This document shows positions 25,722-34,121 of a DNA stretch of 64,000 bases, piece by piece. A program made the position numbers and the translations under genes. Under the pieces are notes generated by a model. It was given only the letters and a program-made list of their open reading frames with translations. It ran no database searches and had not been told where the DNA came from. Position 1 is the first letter of the stretch, and each line of letters opens with the position of its first letter. This DNA is from Thermoplasmatales archaeon (lineage in GTDB: Archaea > Thermoplasmatota > Thermoplasmata > Methanomassiliicoccales > Methanomethylophilaceae): contig JAAYNL010000004.1 of the NCBI GenBank assembly GCA_012520845.1, positions 1 to 64,000 on the forward strand, read 5' to 3'.

Positions 25722-26246
25722 TCAGAGGATGGTTATCAGGTCGTCGAAGGCCATGCGCCTCTTCTCCCTGACCTCGTACCCGTCGGTGGGGTAGCCCAGC
25801 GCTATGAGCAGCTCGATCCTTTCGTCGCACCCGATTATTTCACGGGCGACGGGCTCGTCGAACAGGCCTATCATGCAGCTGGCGACGCCGAGTTGCTCCG
25901 CGGCGCAGATTATGTGCGCCGCAAGCAACCCTATGTCTATGCCGCGGAAGCCCATGCCCTCGGTCTTCTCGGCGCGCTCGGCGGGCACGTTGTAGGCGTG
26001 GCCCGTGATGGCTATGAAACAGTCGGCGTCCTCGATGAACTTGTTCATCTCGCCGATCCTGGCCTTGGAGACCTTCTCGGCGGTCTCGCCGGTGGCCGCC
26101 CACAGGCGGTACGGCTGACCGCCCACGGCGGAGGGGGCCATCCTGCCCGCCTCGAGGATTTTCTTCAGGGTTTTTTCCGGGACCTTCCTGGTGGGGTTGA
26201 AGCTTCTGCAACTCTGCCTTTTCAGAATCAATTCCTGGAATTTCAT
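25722..26246 (-). CDS. Nitroreductase-family FMN oxidoreductase
   Basis: The opening LILKRQSCRSFNP and the later GRMAPSAVGGQPYR are FMN-binding signatures of the nitroreductase family; GIDIGLLAAHIICAAEQLGV and LIALGYPTDGYE complete the fold. At 174 residues it is a short member. These enzymes reduce nitro compounds, quinones or other electron-poor substrates with NAD(P)H; the physiological substrate is not evident. The ATG at 26246 is chosen because upstream codons run into the tRNA-Arg gene. It is followed by hypE on the same strand and probably co-transcribed. Confidence 0.88.
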   Translation of the reverse strand: MKFQELILKRQSCRSFNPTRKVPEKTLKKILEAGRMAPSAVGGQPYRLWAATGETAEKVSKARIGEMNKFIEDADCFIAITGHAYNVPAERAEKTEGMGFRGIDIGLLAAHIICAAEQLGVASCMIGLFDEPVAREIIGCDERIELLIALGYPTDGYEVREKRRMAFDDLITIL

Positions 26247-26328
26247 GGTCGTGCGAACGTCGGCGTGGTTAAAGTCGTTATCGGGGCTACCGCCACGGAT
26301 AATATAGGGGGGACGCCTATTGGACCGC

Positions 26329-26404
26329 GGACCCGTGGGGTAGTGGATTATCCTTCCGGCCTTCGGAGCCGGGGATCCGGGTTCGAATCCCGGCGGGTCC
26401 GCCA
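26329..26404 (+). tRNA. tRNA-Arg (anticodon TCG)
   Basis: Acceptor GGACCCG pairs with CGGGTCC; D arm with conserved A14; anticodon stem CCGGC/GCCGG around loop CTTCGGA gives anticodon TCG; T arm CCGGG/CCCGG around TTCGAAT. The discriminator G is followed by an encoded CCA (26402-26404). An ATAATATA element lies about 25 bases upstream (26299-26306). The AT-rich island begins directly beyond its 3' end. Confidence 0.93.
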
Positions 26405-26417
26405 TGTGCACCTGCGG

Positions 26418-26651
26418 TCATTCCGTTTTGTCGGTGTTACGCATAACCAACCTATACGCCATTCTGAATAATGCGAATGCGAATAGGATGCAAGACCCCA
26501 GGTAAACCCAGATGCCGGTTTCCATCATGATGTGTTCTATATCAATGAAATAATTCAAAAAGACGTGTCGCGAGGCGAGCAATGACAGGCATCCCGCAAT
26601 GATGCCCAGCAAGCTGAATGTAAGCAAATCCATACTTCTATTGAAATCCAT
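26418..26651 (-). CDS. Small two-helix membrane protein, unknown
   Basis: A 77-residue protein with two hydrophobic helices (about 8-28 and 46-66) and a charged C-terminus RNTDKTE. It lies 5 bases downstream of the secreted-protein gene, on the same strand, and shares its low GC content and codon use, unlike the flanking genes. I recognise no family. In a two-gene cassette with an exported cysteine-rich protein it could be an accessory, transport or self-protection partner; that is speculation. An in-frame ATG at 26723 would overlap the upstream gene, so 26651 is preferred. Confidence 0.55.
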   Translation of the reverse strand: MDFNRSMDLLTFSLLGIIAGCLSLLASRHVFLNYFIDIEHIMMETGIWVYLGSCILFAFALFRMAYRLVMRNTDKTE

Positions 26652-26656
26652 AGTAA

Positions 26657-27793
26657 TCACCTGTCTGGATAAAGGATGGGGCTCACAGAGACGGAATACG
26701 TTTTGTTTAGGATGCTGAACCAATAGTTTACCTTGTATACGTCTGTGGAATAATATGCCGTGTCGGAATCCCCGTGGTCGATTTTCACAATCGCGCCCGG
26801 TTTGCAGAAATATGTGTATTTGGATTCGTTGGAATTCTTTGGAAGAACGTGTTTCACATAAAACCTCCCGGTCGCTTTTATTGATTTATTGATTATTTCC
26901 ACATTTTGGCCAGAATAATTCCATGAAATACTTATTGACGGGTTTGGAACCGACAACCCAACGCTAATGGGGGGTTGTGAGGACCTACAACTATTTGGTC
27001 CGTGGCTTAATAGAAACCCGTCAAGGAAAGGACAGGATCCAAATTCATTTTCAACGCTCATCCAACCGGTTTGCCAGTATGATTTTGGATGCGATTCTTC
27101 ATGGTATTTGACAATCCAATAATCGTATCCATTTACGTTGAATTCGTCGAGACAGTATAATGTGGAAAATGAAAACCAGCCGTGGTTCCCGCATTCGAGG
27201 TCCATCTCGCTGACAACCACATTATGGTAACCATGCTGTGATTTCGACCCAGTATCGGCCGTCATGGTTGCAGCCCAATTGTATATCCTTTGCATTGAAC
27301 AGGATAGGTTCATTGTTTTGACTGAGTAGCAAAATGTTGTATGTGCAATGTTATCGCGATATATTCCACACATATCGGACGTGTCGGAAACAGAGGTAGA
27401 GCCAAACTCAGAATCCCATTTTTTGAACAAATGGCTTCCATCTAAGGAGATTATGACAGCACCGTTTTTGTACGCGTTGGAAATGTCTTTTATGTTTTTT
27501 TCTAAATCGGCACAGGACTCGGACACAGCGAGTACCGTTTTTTCACCAATTGATTCGATTCTATCCGTTATCGCAATTCCGCGTGCGGATATACATGAGA
27601 ATAAGGCGTCTGTGCCCGACGGTATTTTTTCTGTGGCAAATAACGATATTTCGCAATCTTGAACGTTCTTGTTTCCATAGAGGCCGGGGCAATTTATGTC
27701 AAAATCTTTGGCAGAATCGGCAGACAGGGTTGTTGGCACGATGGATAGGGCACACATAGCAACCACAAATGCTGCAAAGAGTTTCTTATGCAT
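26657..27793 (-). CDS. Secreted cysteine-rich protein, unknown
   Basis: A signal peptide is clear (MHKKLFAAFVVAMCALSIV up to about residue 24, cut near LSADS). The 354-residue mature part has 12 cysteines, many aromatic and Ser/Asn residues and no further membrane segment, so it is probably exported and disulfide-bonded. I recognise no family. GC content and codon use (many AT-ending codons) differ sharply from the surrounding genome, implying recent acquisition. AT-rich promoter sequence with 15-base direct repeats lies upstream. A small membrane protein follows in the same operon. The ATG at 27793 gives a standard signal-peptide n-region. Confidence 0.7.
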   Translation of the reverse strand: MHKKLFAAFVVAMCALSIVPTTLSADSAKDFDINCPGLYGNKNVQDCEISLFATEKIPSGTDALFSCISARGIAITDRIESIGEKTVLAVSESCADLEKNIKDISNAYKNGAVIISLDGSHLFKKWDSEFGSTSVSDTSDMCGIYRDNIAHTTFCYSVKTMNLSCSMQRIYNWAATMTADTGSKSQHGYHNVVVSEMDLECGNHGWFSFSTLYCLDEFNVNGYDYWIVKYHEESHPKSYWQTGWMSVENEFGSCPFLDGFLLSHGPNSCRSSQPPISVGLSVPNPSISISWNYSGQNVEIINKSIKATGRFYVKHVLPKNSNESKYTYFCKPGAIVKIDHGDSDTAYYSTDVYKVNYWFSILNKTYSVSVSPILYPDR

Positions 27794-27845
27794 GGCATAT
27801 TCAAACAGGTGTAAATATATAATAAAATTCGATAGAAACTATATT

Positions 27846-27880
27846 TATATATATTATTAAAGTATTATATATATTATTAA
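27846..27880. repeat. Two 15-base AT-only direct repeats, 20-base spacing
   Basis: TATATATATTATTAA occurs at 27846-27860 and again, identically, at 27866-27880. The pair lies 50-90 bases upstream of the secreted-protein start, inside a stretch that is almost pure A/T. The 20-base period (about two helical turns) suits cooperative regulator binding, but low-complexity sequence alone could explain it. Confidence 0.4.
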
Positions 27881-28279
27881 TATTTGTGCCGTATGCTGAT
27901 ACTTTTGTAACATTGAACAGATGCAACCCTTGCAATCACCCCGTTCGGTAATTCAGCGGGACGCCTTCGACCGCCCCCCTCATGCGTTCGTATCCAGGCT
28001 ATCTCCCGAAAGAAGGCAATCAGTGCCTGGCTGGGACGATTTCCCATGAAATCAATGTCGCCCGCCGTTTACCCAGGCCCTTTGGACGTATGAGATATTT
28101 ACCGAACAGAGCAGTCGCGACGAAAGGGAACAAACTAATGCGCCATCGGCCGACGCTAATCGGGAATCCGTGTCAATTGACACCTTTTTCCGATTAGAAA
28201 CGTTTTTCACGGACTGCCATAACCACGAGTTTCTTGCCCGTACGGCCTGTGGACAGGGGGGACGCGCATTTCCGCGGTT
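27881..28279. other. Intergenic region with no convincing gene
   Basis: About 400 bases between the AT-rich island and apt. Composition rises from AT-rich to about half GC. A plus-strand frame of 71 codons (27982-28197) is open but has no ribosome-binding site, no recognisable family and mixed codon use. A short inverted repeat, GTCAATTGAC, lies near 28172-28181. I see no copy of the tRNA-Arg 3' end that would mark an attachment site. It may be a decayed island edge. Confidence 0.35.
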
Positions 28280-28804
28280 TCAGGAACCCTCGTACTCTAT
28301 CAGGGACTCTATGTCGTAGCCGGGGAGGGCCTTCCTTCCATCCAGGCCCTTCAGTTCGAGGACGAAGCAGATTTTCACGACCTCTCCCCCCAGCCTCTCG
28401 ATGATCTTGACCATCGCGGCCGTGGTCCCGCCGGTGGCTATGAGGTCGTCTATTATCACGACCCTTTGGCCCTTTTTGATGGAGTCCACGTGCATCTCGA
28501 TGCAGGCGGTGCCGTACTCCAGGTCGTATTCCTCCTCCAGGGTTTCCCTGGGGAGCTTGCCCTTTTTGCGGGCCAGGGCGAAACCCTTGCCCATGGCGTA
28601 TGCCACCGGCGCCCCGAAAATGAAACCGCGGGATTCCGAACCGGCGACCACGTCGAACTCGACGCCCTCGAGGAGGCCGATGAGGCCGTCGACGGCAAGC
28701 CTGAACCCGTCGGGGTCTTCGACGACGGTGGTGATGTCCCTGAACAGCACGCCCTCTTTCGGGAAATCCGGTATCTCGGTCACGTATGCCTGGAGGTCGT
28801 TCAT
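28280..28804 (-). CDS. apt: Adenine phosphoribosyltransferase
   Basis: Apt converts adenine and PRPP to AMP. The N-terminal IPDFPKEGVLFRDITTV and the PRPP-binding motif VVIIDDLIATGGT are intact, with the family's AGSESRGFIFGAPVAY in between. The 174 residues are normal for the bacterial-type enzyme. AMP made here can feed the AMP phosphorylase-RuBisCO pathway encoded at 56.5-60.2 kb. The gene is monocistronic on the minus strand. Confidence 0.93.
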   Translation of the reverse strand: MNDLQAYVTEIPDFPKEGVLFRDITTVVEDPDGFRLAVDGLIGLLEGVEFDVVAGSESRGFIFGAPVAYAMGKGFALARKKGKLPRETLEEEYDLEYGTACIEMHVDSIKKGQRVVIIDDLIATGGTTAAMVKIIERLGGEVVKICFVLELKGLDGRKALPGYDIESLIEYEGS

Positions 28805-28847
28805 GCCCCCGCAATCGGAGGGTCCCGCTATATTGGTTGCGGGCCGT

Positions 28848-29690
28848 TCAGGCGTCGTGGGCCCGGGCGTATCTGTTGAACGCCCAGGCGACGGCCAGCC
28901 CGAGGGCGAAGGCGAGGACCGCGGGAATCGCCAGGTCGCCGACGCCGTCCCTTATCTGCCAGGCGATCACGGGGACGCATCCGACGGTCAGACCCAGGAT
29001 CAAATAGGTGCCGGGCACCCTGTGGTTCTCCAGTACCCTGGTCATCGCCTTCGCGAAGGCGAAGATGCCGACCACGAAACCCACGCCGAGGAACGCTATG
29101 TAGTAGGGGTCGAGGTCGGTCACGCCGACGATGAGCGCGCTGTACAGACCCATCGCGATCAGGATCGCGCTGCCGCTGAGCCCGGGTATGACCTTGGCCA
29201 TCGCCATCACGAACCCGGCGAACGCCAGGAGCGCGGCGCCGCTTAACCCCTCTATGGCAAGCCCGCCGGAACCCTCGCCCCCCTCGAAGTACAGGAGGGC
29301 GACCATCGCGGCGAAGCCGAGGGCGGCCGCCGCCGAACCGGCGAACCCGGGTTCCCCCGAATCCCTGGCTAGGCCCCACACCTCGGGCAGTTGGCCTACG
29401 ATGAGGCCGAGGAAGCAGCATATCAGCAATATTTCGTAAGCGTCTATCACCAACCGCATCCCGACGGCGGCGACGCCCATGCCAAACACGATCCCGGAGC
29501 CGAGGATGGCGAGGAACCAGAATTCCTCCCTCCACTTGGCCCTGATCTCGCCGACCGCGGCGATCAGGCGCTCGTATACCCCGAAGGCCACGGCTATTAT
29601 GCCCCCGCTGATGCCCGGCAGGACGGACCCTATGCCGACCAGTATGCCCACGAGGAAGTTCTTGGGGTCCTTGTCGGGATTCCCGGTCAT
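28848..29690 (-). CDS. DUF368 family membrane protein (PopT-like polyprenyl-phosphate translocase)
   Basis: A polytopic membrane protein of 280 residues with about 8 hydrophobic segments. The N-terminal GILVGIGSVLPGISGGIIAV and its internal repeat AMAKVIPGLSGSAILIAMG are the paired P-G-[IL]-S-G motifs of DUF368. Bacterial members (PopT) recycle undecaprenyl phosphate across the membrane; an archaeal copy may move dolichyl-type phosphate, relevant to the glycosylation suggested by the AglB-like gene. The start at 29690 overlaps the stop of the upstream membrane-protein gene (ATGA), so the two are coupled. Confidence 0.85.
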   Translation of the reverse strand: MTGNPDKDPKNFLVGILVGIGSVLPGISGGIIAVAFGVYERLIAAVGEIRAKWREEFWFLAILGSGIVFGMGVAAVGMRLVIDAYEILLICCFLGLIVGQLPEVWGLARDSGEPGFAGSAAAALGFAAMVALLYFEGGEGSGGLAIEGLSGAALLAFAGFVMAMAKVIPGLSGSAILIAMGLYSALIVGVTDLDPYYIAFLGVGFVVGIFAFAKAMTRVLENHRVPGTYLILGLTVGCVPVIAWQIRDGVGDLAIPAVLAFALGLAVAWAFNRYARAHDA

Positions 29691-30598
29691 GCCCACATCC
29701 CCTCCAGCGTGTACAGTTCCGCGTCGGATGCCGAGGCCACGGAGACCTCCTTGTCTCTGACGGAACGGAGTATCTCGTCTTCGTAGCGCCATTGGACGGT
29801 GAAGTGCCAGTTCATGTCCCTGAACGCCAGGTACGCCCAGGCGGCGACGAAGAACCCAGCGGTCAGGGCGGTGAGTACCACGAACAGCCAGAACGACCTG
29901 TATCCCATGGTCCTGCCGTGCGGGACGGCGGAAATCCCGAGGAACGGGGCCACGTGCCGAAACTCCTCGGCGAACCCTATGGCCGCCATCTCGTGGTGCC
30001 TGGGGAACTCTGTGACCGACGGGGCCATGGCCAGAAGGATGAGCAGGGACACGCCGTATAGGAAGACGAAGACCCAGATGGCGTTTTGCGCCGTGTCCAC
30101 GGCGGCCAGGACCATGGATCCGAACGCCATGGGTATGAGGGCGTAGGCCATCTTCCTGCCCGCGAGCTTGCTCTCGTCGACGGCGTCCACCTCGGCGTCC
30201 GCAGCCTTCAGCCTCGCGATCTGCGGCGTTATGTCCGCGCCGCAGGACAGGTTGCAAGCCTCGGCGTAGCGGATCAACGATTTCCTGAGGCCGGACTCCC
30301 TTTTCGAATGCCACCTATTCCGGGTTATCAGCAGGTAGAACACGGCCAGGACGAGGCCGTTGCCGATGAGGTATATCGCGGAGAGCCCGAAGGTCTGGGC
30401 CGGGGGTATGTCGGCACCGTGGGTCTTCACCACCTCGGCCACGTAGGCGATGGCTATCGCGACGTACGTGAGCACGACGAAGGCTACCATGGCGGGCGGC
30501 AGGACGATGTCCGTCCTTTCCCTGGAGAGGATACCCTCGATGATCTCGTTGGCCGCCACCCTCCGCTCGGACACGCCCCTCGATAAGGCGGAATGCAC
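29687..30598 (-). CDS. Multi-pass membrane protein, unknown
   Basis: A 303-residue protein with about six hydrophobic segments in three pairs (about 34-58/75-95, 150-170/175-193, 232-262) separated by charged cytoplasmic-looking loops, including KAADAEVDAVDESKLAGRK. I recognise no family. Its stop overlaps the DUF368 start, so a shared process at the membrane is plausible. It is divergent from the membrane-protein gene at 30627 with only 28 bases between them, so their promoters must be compact or overlap. Confidence 0.6.
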   Translation of the reverse strand: MHSALSRGVSERRVAANEIIEGILSRERTDIVLPPAMVAFVVLTYVAIAIAYVAEVVKTHGADIPPAQTFGLSAIYLIGNGLVLAVFYLLITRNRWHSKRESGLRKSLIRYAEACNLSCGADITPQIARLKAADAEVDAVDESKLAGRKMAYALIPMAFGSMVLAAVDTAQNAIWVFVFLYGVSLLILLAMAPSVTEFPRHHEMAAIGFAEEFRHVAPFLGISAVPHGRTMGYRSFWLFVVLTALTAGFFVAAWAYLAFRDMNWHFTVQWRYEDEILRSVRDKEVSVASASDAELYTLEGMWA

Positions 30599-30626
30599 TT
30601 AATTATATCCTAGGGCATCGGGAAAC

Positions 30627-31223
30627 GTGGACAGGTTGCGGCAGCTCGTCGGGGATTCCAAAAGGAGGTTCGTCGACGAACCCAGGAAGAAGTTCCGTAG
30701 GCACAGGAGGGAAGACCTCCGGGACTACAGGAAAAAGGCCCCGCCGGTGCTGAGCTTCGCGGCGCTGGCCGCCGTGCTTTTCGCGGCCATGTACCTATAC
30801 AAGGCGTTCATGAACGTGCCCGAGGCGGCGGCCAGCAACCAGGTCGGGGCCGTCGGCCTGGCGATGCTCCTCATGCTGTTCTTCTTCGTCATGTTCGTGC
30901 GGTTCGTGATATCTCTGTTCAGCATGTTCTCCGGGAACCGCAGGGCGTGGGCCTCGACGGTCCGCATGTGCGTCTCGTACATCGCCCTGGTGGTGCTGGG
31001 CGCCGTGGGGATGCCGTTGCTGTTCGGCGACATGGAGTTCTGGGGGGTCGTCATCCCCCAGTACCTGATGGTGGCCTTCATGGTGGCCGTCACGGCGCTG
31101 ATGTTCCTGCCGGGGGTGAGGGCTTTCTTCACCCCCGCCTACGCCGAGCCGGTGGGCATCGGCGGGTGGGCGCTGTTCGTCGCCGGGATAGACCCCTTCG
31201 GCGCCAGGAAATTACGGGTATAG
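30627..31223 (+). CDS. Membrane protein with basic N-terminal tail, unknown
   Basis: 198 residues. The first 40 are strongly basic (RRFVDEPRKKFRRHRREDLR), followed by four hydrophobic helices (about 43-62, 75-100, 112-132, 140-165). No family recognised. The start follows an AATTATATCC element (about 30601-30610) by only 17 bases, consistent with leaderless expression; the codon used is GTG. The 3' end overlaps the convergent GNAT gene by 12 bases, and the stop is TAG. Confidence 0.6.
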   Translation: MDRLRQLVGDSKRRFVDEPRKKFRRHRREDLRDYRKKAPPVLSFAALAAVLFAAMYLYKAFMNVPEAAASNQVGAVGLAMLLMLFFFVMFVRFVISLFSMFSGNRRAWASTVRMCVSYIALVVLGAVGMPLLFGDMEFWGVVIPQYLMVAFMVAVTALMFLPGVRAFFTPAYAEPVGIGGWALFVAGIDPFGARKLRV

Positions 31224-31700
31224 GTCCTTCCTGAACGTCACGGACCTTTTGCCGTAGCCGGCCGATTCGTAAAGGGACATGGCGGGGGCGTTGGCGGTGC
31301 CGCAGTTTATGTTCAGATGCATGCACCCCCGCTCCTTGGCCCACTCCTCCGCGTACGAGATCATCGCCCTGGCCAGGCCTTTGCCCCGGTGACCCCTGCC
31401 GACGTGGATCCCAAGGACGTAGCCGGTGTCCTCGCACGTGAACTGCTCCGAGGTCTTCTCGAGCCAAAGCATGCCCGCCCTTTCCCCGCCGCCCTCGAGG
31501 ATGAACAGCTCGTTGCCCATGAACCCGCCCTCGAGGTATCCCTCCATGAAAGAGGCCGAGGCGGGCATCCAGGTCCCGGCGTGCTCGAATTCCAGATCGT
31601 CGACGGAGGCGAGCAGGCCTTCCGCCATGCATTCCACGAAATATTGCCGGTCCTCCGGCGCCGCGGGGCGCAACGTGTACCCGGGGAAGTCGAAACCCAT
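31212..31700 (-). CDS. GNAT-family N-acetyltransferase
   Basis: The acetyl-CoA-binding motif A appears as VLGIHVGRGHRGKGLARAM (R/Q-x-x-G-x-G/A type), followed by HLNINCGTANAPAMSLYESA, where the Asn and Tyr are typical GNAT motif B residues. At 162 residues it is a single-domain enzyme. The acyl acceptor is unknown; GNATs of this kind modify protein N-termini, lysines or small amines. The ATG at 31700 gives a natural opening (MGFDFPGYTLRPA); the longer frame upstream runs into the thermosome promoter region. A TATATCC element lies about 25 bases upstream. Confidence 0.85.
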   Translation of the reverse strand: MGFDFPGYTLRPAAPEDRQYFVECMAEGLLASVDDLEFEHAGTWMPASASFMEGYLEGGFMGNELFILEGGGERAGMLWLEKTSEQFTCEDTGYVLGIHVGRGHRGKGLARAMISYAEEWAKERGCMHLNINCGTANAPAMSLYESAGYGKRSVTFRKDLYP

Positions 31701-31800
31701 GCCCGCCCGATGGCGCTCAAAGGATATAACCGGGCCAATGCGCCGGCGTTCGGGCATCCGTCGGAACGCGGGCGGCGGGATGCGGCCCATTTGAGTAATG

Positions 31801-31808
31801 TTTATATA
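31801..31808 (+). promoter_or_regulatory. TATA box of the thermosome gene
   Basis: TTTATATA, 54-61 bases before the ATG at 31862. A ribosome-binding site GGAGGT is at 31849-31854, eight bases before the start. Unlike most genes here, this transcript should carry a 5' leader of about 30-35 bases, which is common for highly expressed chaperones. Confidence 0.7.
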
Positions 31809-31861
31809 GAAGAACAAACTTTAGCCAAATCAAACACCAAGATAGAACGGAGGTTCATCAA

Positions 31862-33505
31862 ATGGGAATGGGTAACACGCCTATAGTAATATTGAAGGAA
31901 GGAACTAAGAGAGACAAGGGCAAAGAGGCCCAATTTAACAACATCGCGGCCGCCAGGACTATTTCCGACGCGGTCAGGAGCAGCCTGGGGCCCAGGGGCA
32001 TGGACAAGATGCTCGTGGACTCCATGGGGGACGTCATCATCACCAACGACGGCGTCACCATCCTGAAGGAGATCGACGTGCAGCACCCCGCCGCCAAGAT
32101 GCTGGTGGAGGTGGCCAAGACCCAGGACAGCGAGGTCGGCGACGGCACGACCACGTCCGTCATCCTCGCGGGCGAGCTCCTCAAGAAATCCATAGACATG
32201 ATAGACTCCAACGTCCACCCCACGATCATCGCCGCCGGCTACAGGCTCGCCAACGCCGAGGCGCAGAAGATCCTCGTGGACATTTCCAAGAAGGTCTCGA
32301 TAAAGGACGACAAGTTCCTGAAGAAGATCGCCGAGACGGCAATGATCAGCAAGCAGGTCTCCGGCTCCAAGGAATTCTTCGCCGACCTCGTCGTCGACGC
32401 CGTGAGGACCGTCGCCGAGAAGCAGGCCGACGGCAAGTACAAGGTCGACCTCGAGAACATCCAGACCGTCAAGAAGACCGGGGCCTCCATGGACGAGACC
32501 CAGCTCATCAAGGGCCTCGTCATAGACAAGGAGCCCGTGCACACCGCCATGCCCAAGGTCATCAAGAACGCCAAGATCGCGCTCATCGACGCGCCCTTCG
32601 AGGTCAAGAAGACCGAGATCGACGCCAAGATCGAGATTACGGACCCGGCCCAGCTGACCGCCTTCCTCGAGGAGGAGGAGAACATGCTCAAGAGGATGGT
32701 CGAGACCGTGAAGAAGTCCGGCGCCAACGTCGTCTTCTGCCAGAAGGGCATCGAGGACCTGGCCCAGCACTTCCTCGCCAAGGAAGGCATCTACGCCGCC
32801 AGGCGCGTCAAGAAGTCCGACATGGAGAAGATCGCCCTCTCCACCGGCGGCAACATCATCAACAAGCTCAGCGAGCTCGACCCCGCCGACCTCGGCAAGG
32901 CCGACCTCGTCGAGGTCAAGAAGGTCCAGGACGAGGAGATGACCTTCATCACCGGCGTCAAGGACGCGAGGACTGTTTCCATCATAATCAGGGGCGGCAC
33001 GCCCCAGGTGGCGGACGAGATCGAGAGGTCCCTCATCGACGCCTGGTCCGTTGTCAAGGTCGCCATCGAGGACGGCATGATGGTCACGGGCGGCGGCTCC
33101 ACCGCCGTCGAGCTGGCCATGAGGCTCAGGGATTACGCCGACGGCATCGGCGGCAGGGAGCAGATCGCCATCGACGCGTTCGCTTCCGCCCTCGAGTCCA
33201 TACCGACAACCCTGGCCGAGAACGCGGGCCTCGACCCCATCGACATACTCATAGAGATGAGGAAACAGCACAAAGAGGGCAAGATCCACGCCGGTCTCGA
33301 CCCCTTCACCAACAAGGTGACGGACATGCTGAAGCTCGACGTCATAGAGCCTCACAGAATCGGCAAGCAGGCGATCAACTCCGCCACCGACGCCGCGGTA
33401 ATGATCCTCAGGATCGACGACGTCATCGCGGCGAAGGGGATGGCGGCGCCCGCCGGCCCGCCCGGAGGCCCCGGCGGCATGCCCGACATGGACATGGACG
33501 ACTGA
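31862..33505 (+). CDS. thsA: Thermosome subunit (group II chaperonin)
   Basis: The thermosome is the archaeal two-ring ATP-driven folding chamber. Sequence features: [15 protein letters not shown] (ATP-binding), [15 protein letters not shown] (nucleotide/Mg), and [18 protein letters not shown], with a flexible Gly/Pro/Met-rich C-terminal tail ([13 protein letters not shown]) pointing into the cavity. The length of 547 residues is typical. It has a strong TATA box and ribosome-binding site. It is followed by a perfect GC hairpin and then grpE-dnaK-dnaJ, so all major folding machines of this genome region lie side by side. Confidence 0.97.
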   Translation: MGMGNTPIVILKEGTKRDKGKEAQFNNIAAARTISDAVRSSLGPRGMDKMLVDSMGDVIITNDGVTILKEIDVQHPAAKMLVEVAKTQDSEVGDGTTTSVILAGELLKKSIDMIDSNVHPTIIAAGYRLANAEAQKILVDISKKVSIKDDKFLKKIAETAMISKQVSGSKEFFADLVVDAVRTVAEKQADGKYKVDLENIQTVKKTGASMDETQLIKGLVIDKEPVHTAMPKVIKNAKIALIDAPFEVKKTEIDAKIEITDPAQLTAFLEEEENMLKRMVETVKKSGANVVFCQKGIEDLAQHFLAKEGIYAARRVKKSDMEKIALSTGGNIINKLSELDPADLGKADLVEVKKVQDEEMTFITGVKDARTVSIIIRGGTPQVADEIERSLIDAWSVVKVAIEDGMMVTGGGSTAVELAMRLRDYADGIGGREQIAIDAFASALESIPTTLAENAGLDPIDILIEMRKQHKEGKIHAGLDPFTNKVTDMLKLDVIEPHRIGKQAINSATDAAVMILRIDDVIAAKGMAAPAGPPGGPGGMPDMDMDD

Positions 33506-33525
33506 GCCCTCTCAGAGTAGCCCAT

Positions 33526-33546
33526 GGGAGGGGCCACGCCCCTCCC
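33526..33546 (+). terminator. Perfect 9-bp GC stem-loop between the thermosome gene and grpE
   Basis: GGGAGGGGC, loop CAC, then GCCCCTCCC, starting 20 bases after the thermosome stop. There is no T-tract after it, so simple intrinsic termination is not assured; it could instead be a processing site or mRNA 3' stabiliser separating the thermosome from the grpE-dnaK-dnaJ message. Confidence 0.5.
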
Positions 33547-33569
33547 ACACAAACCCCGGAAGTGATACG

Positions 33570-34121
33570 ATTACTGAAAAGTCTGGCAAGAAAAAACGCG
33601 GCAAGGGTCACGAGGAAAAACCCGAAGTGGGACCCGATACGGAACTGGCCGCGGAGTTGGAAAGGGCCAGAACGGAAGCGGAGTCCAACATGGACCTCGC
33701 CAAGAGGATCCAGGCGGAATTCGACAATTACCGCAAGAGGGCCGCCAAGGAGAACGAGGAGTTCCGCAGATTCGCCAACTCGTCCCTGATATCCAGCCTG
33801 CTGGCCACGGTCGACGACCTGGACAGGGCGCTGTCCCAGGCCGGGGGCGAAACGGAGTTCGTGGCCGGGGTCAGGAACGTCAGGGAGGGGCTGATGAAGA
33901 CCCTCAAGGAATGCGGGCTGGAGGAGATCCCGACGGAAGGGGGGTTCGACCCCGCCCTCCACGAGGCGATGGCCTCGGTGGACGGCGAGGAGGACGGCAT
34001 GGTGGCGGACGTGTACCAGAAGGGGTACACGATGCAGGGCAGGGTGCTCAGGTACGCCAAGGTAACGGTAACCAAGAAACCAAACGAAAATGAGGAAGGT
34101 GAGGAAAAATGTCAAGAATAA
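33570..34121 (+). CDS. grpE: Nucleotide exchange factor GrpE
   Basis: GrpE releases ADP from DnaK. A charged N-terminus is followed by a long helix with [21 protein letters not shown], the GrpE dimerisation helix, and a beta C-terminal part ([35 protein letters not shown]). The start is unusual. No ATG, GTG or TTG lies in frame before the GTG at 33627, yet a near-perfect ribosome-binding site GGAAGTGAT (33558-33566) stands three bases before an in-frame ATT at 33570, which would give [13 protein letters not shown] as N-terminus. I use the ATT; the GTG is the conservative alternative. The stop overlaps the dnaK start. Confidence 0.9.
   Translation: MTEKSGKKKRGKGHEEKPEVGPDTELAAELERARTEAESNMDLAKRIQAEFDNYRKRAAKENEEFRRFANSSLISSLLATVDDLDRALSQAGGETEFVAGVRNVREGLMKTLKECGLEEIPTEGGFDPALHEAMASVDGEEDGMVADVYQKGYTMQGRVLRYAKVTVTKKPNENEEGEEKCQE

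Noticed and set aside
27982-28197. 71-codon plus-strand frame at the island edge.
   Set aside because: No start signal, no family, mixed codon use.
26329-28280. Possible attachment-site duplication of the tRNA-Arg 3' end at the far side of the AT-rich island.
   Set aside because: No second copy of the T-arm/acceptor sequence is visible around 28.1-28.3 kb, and no integrase gene is present.
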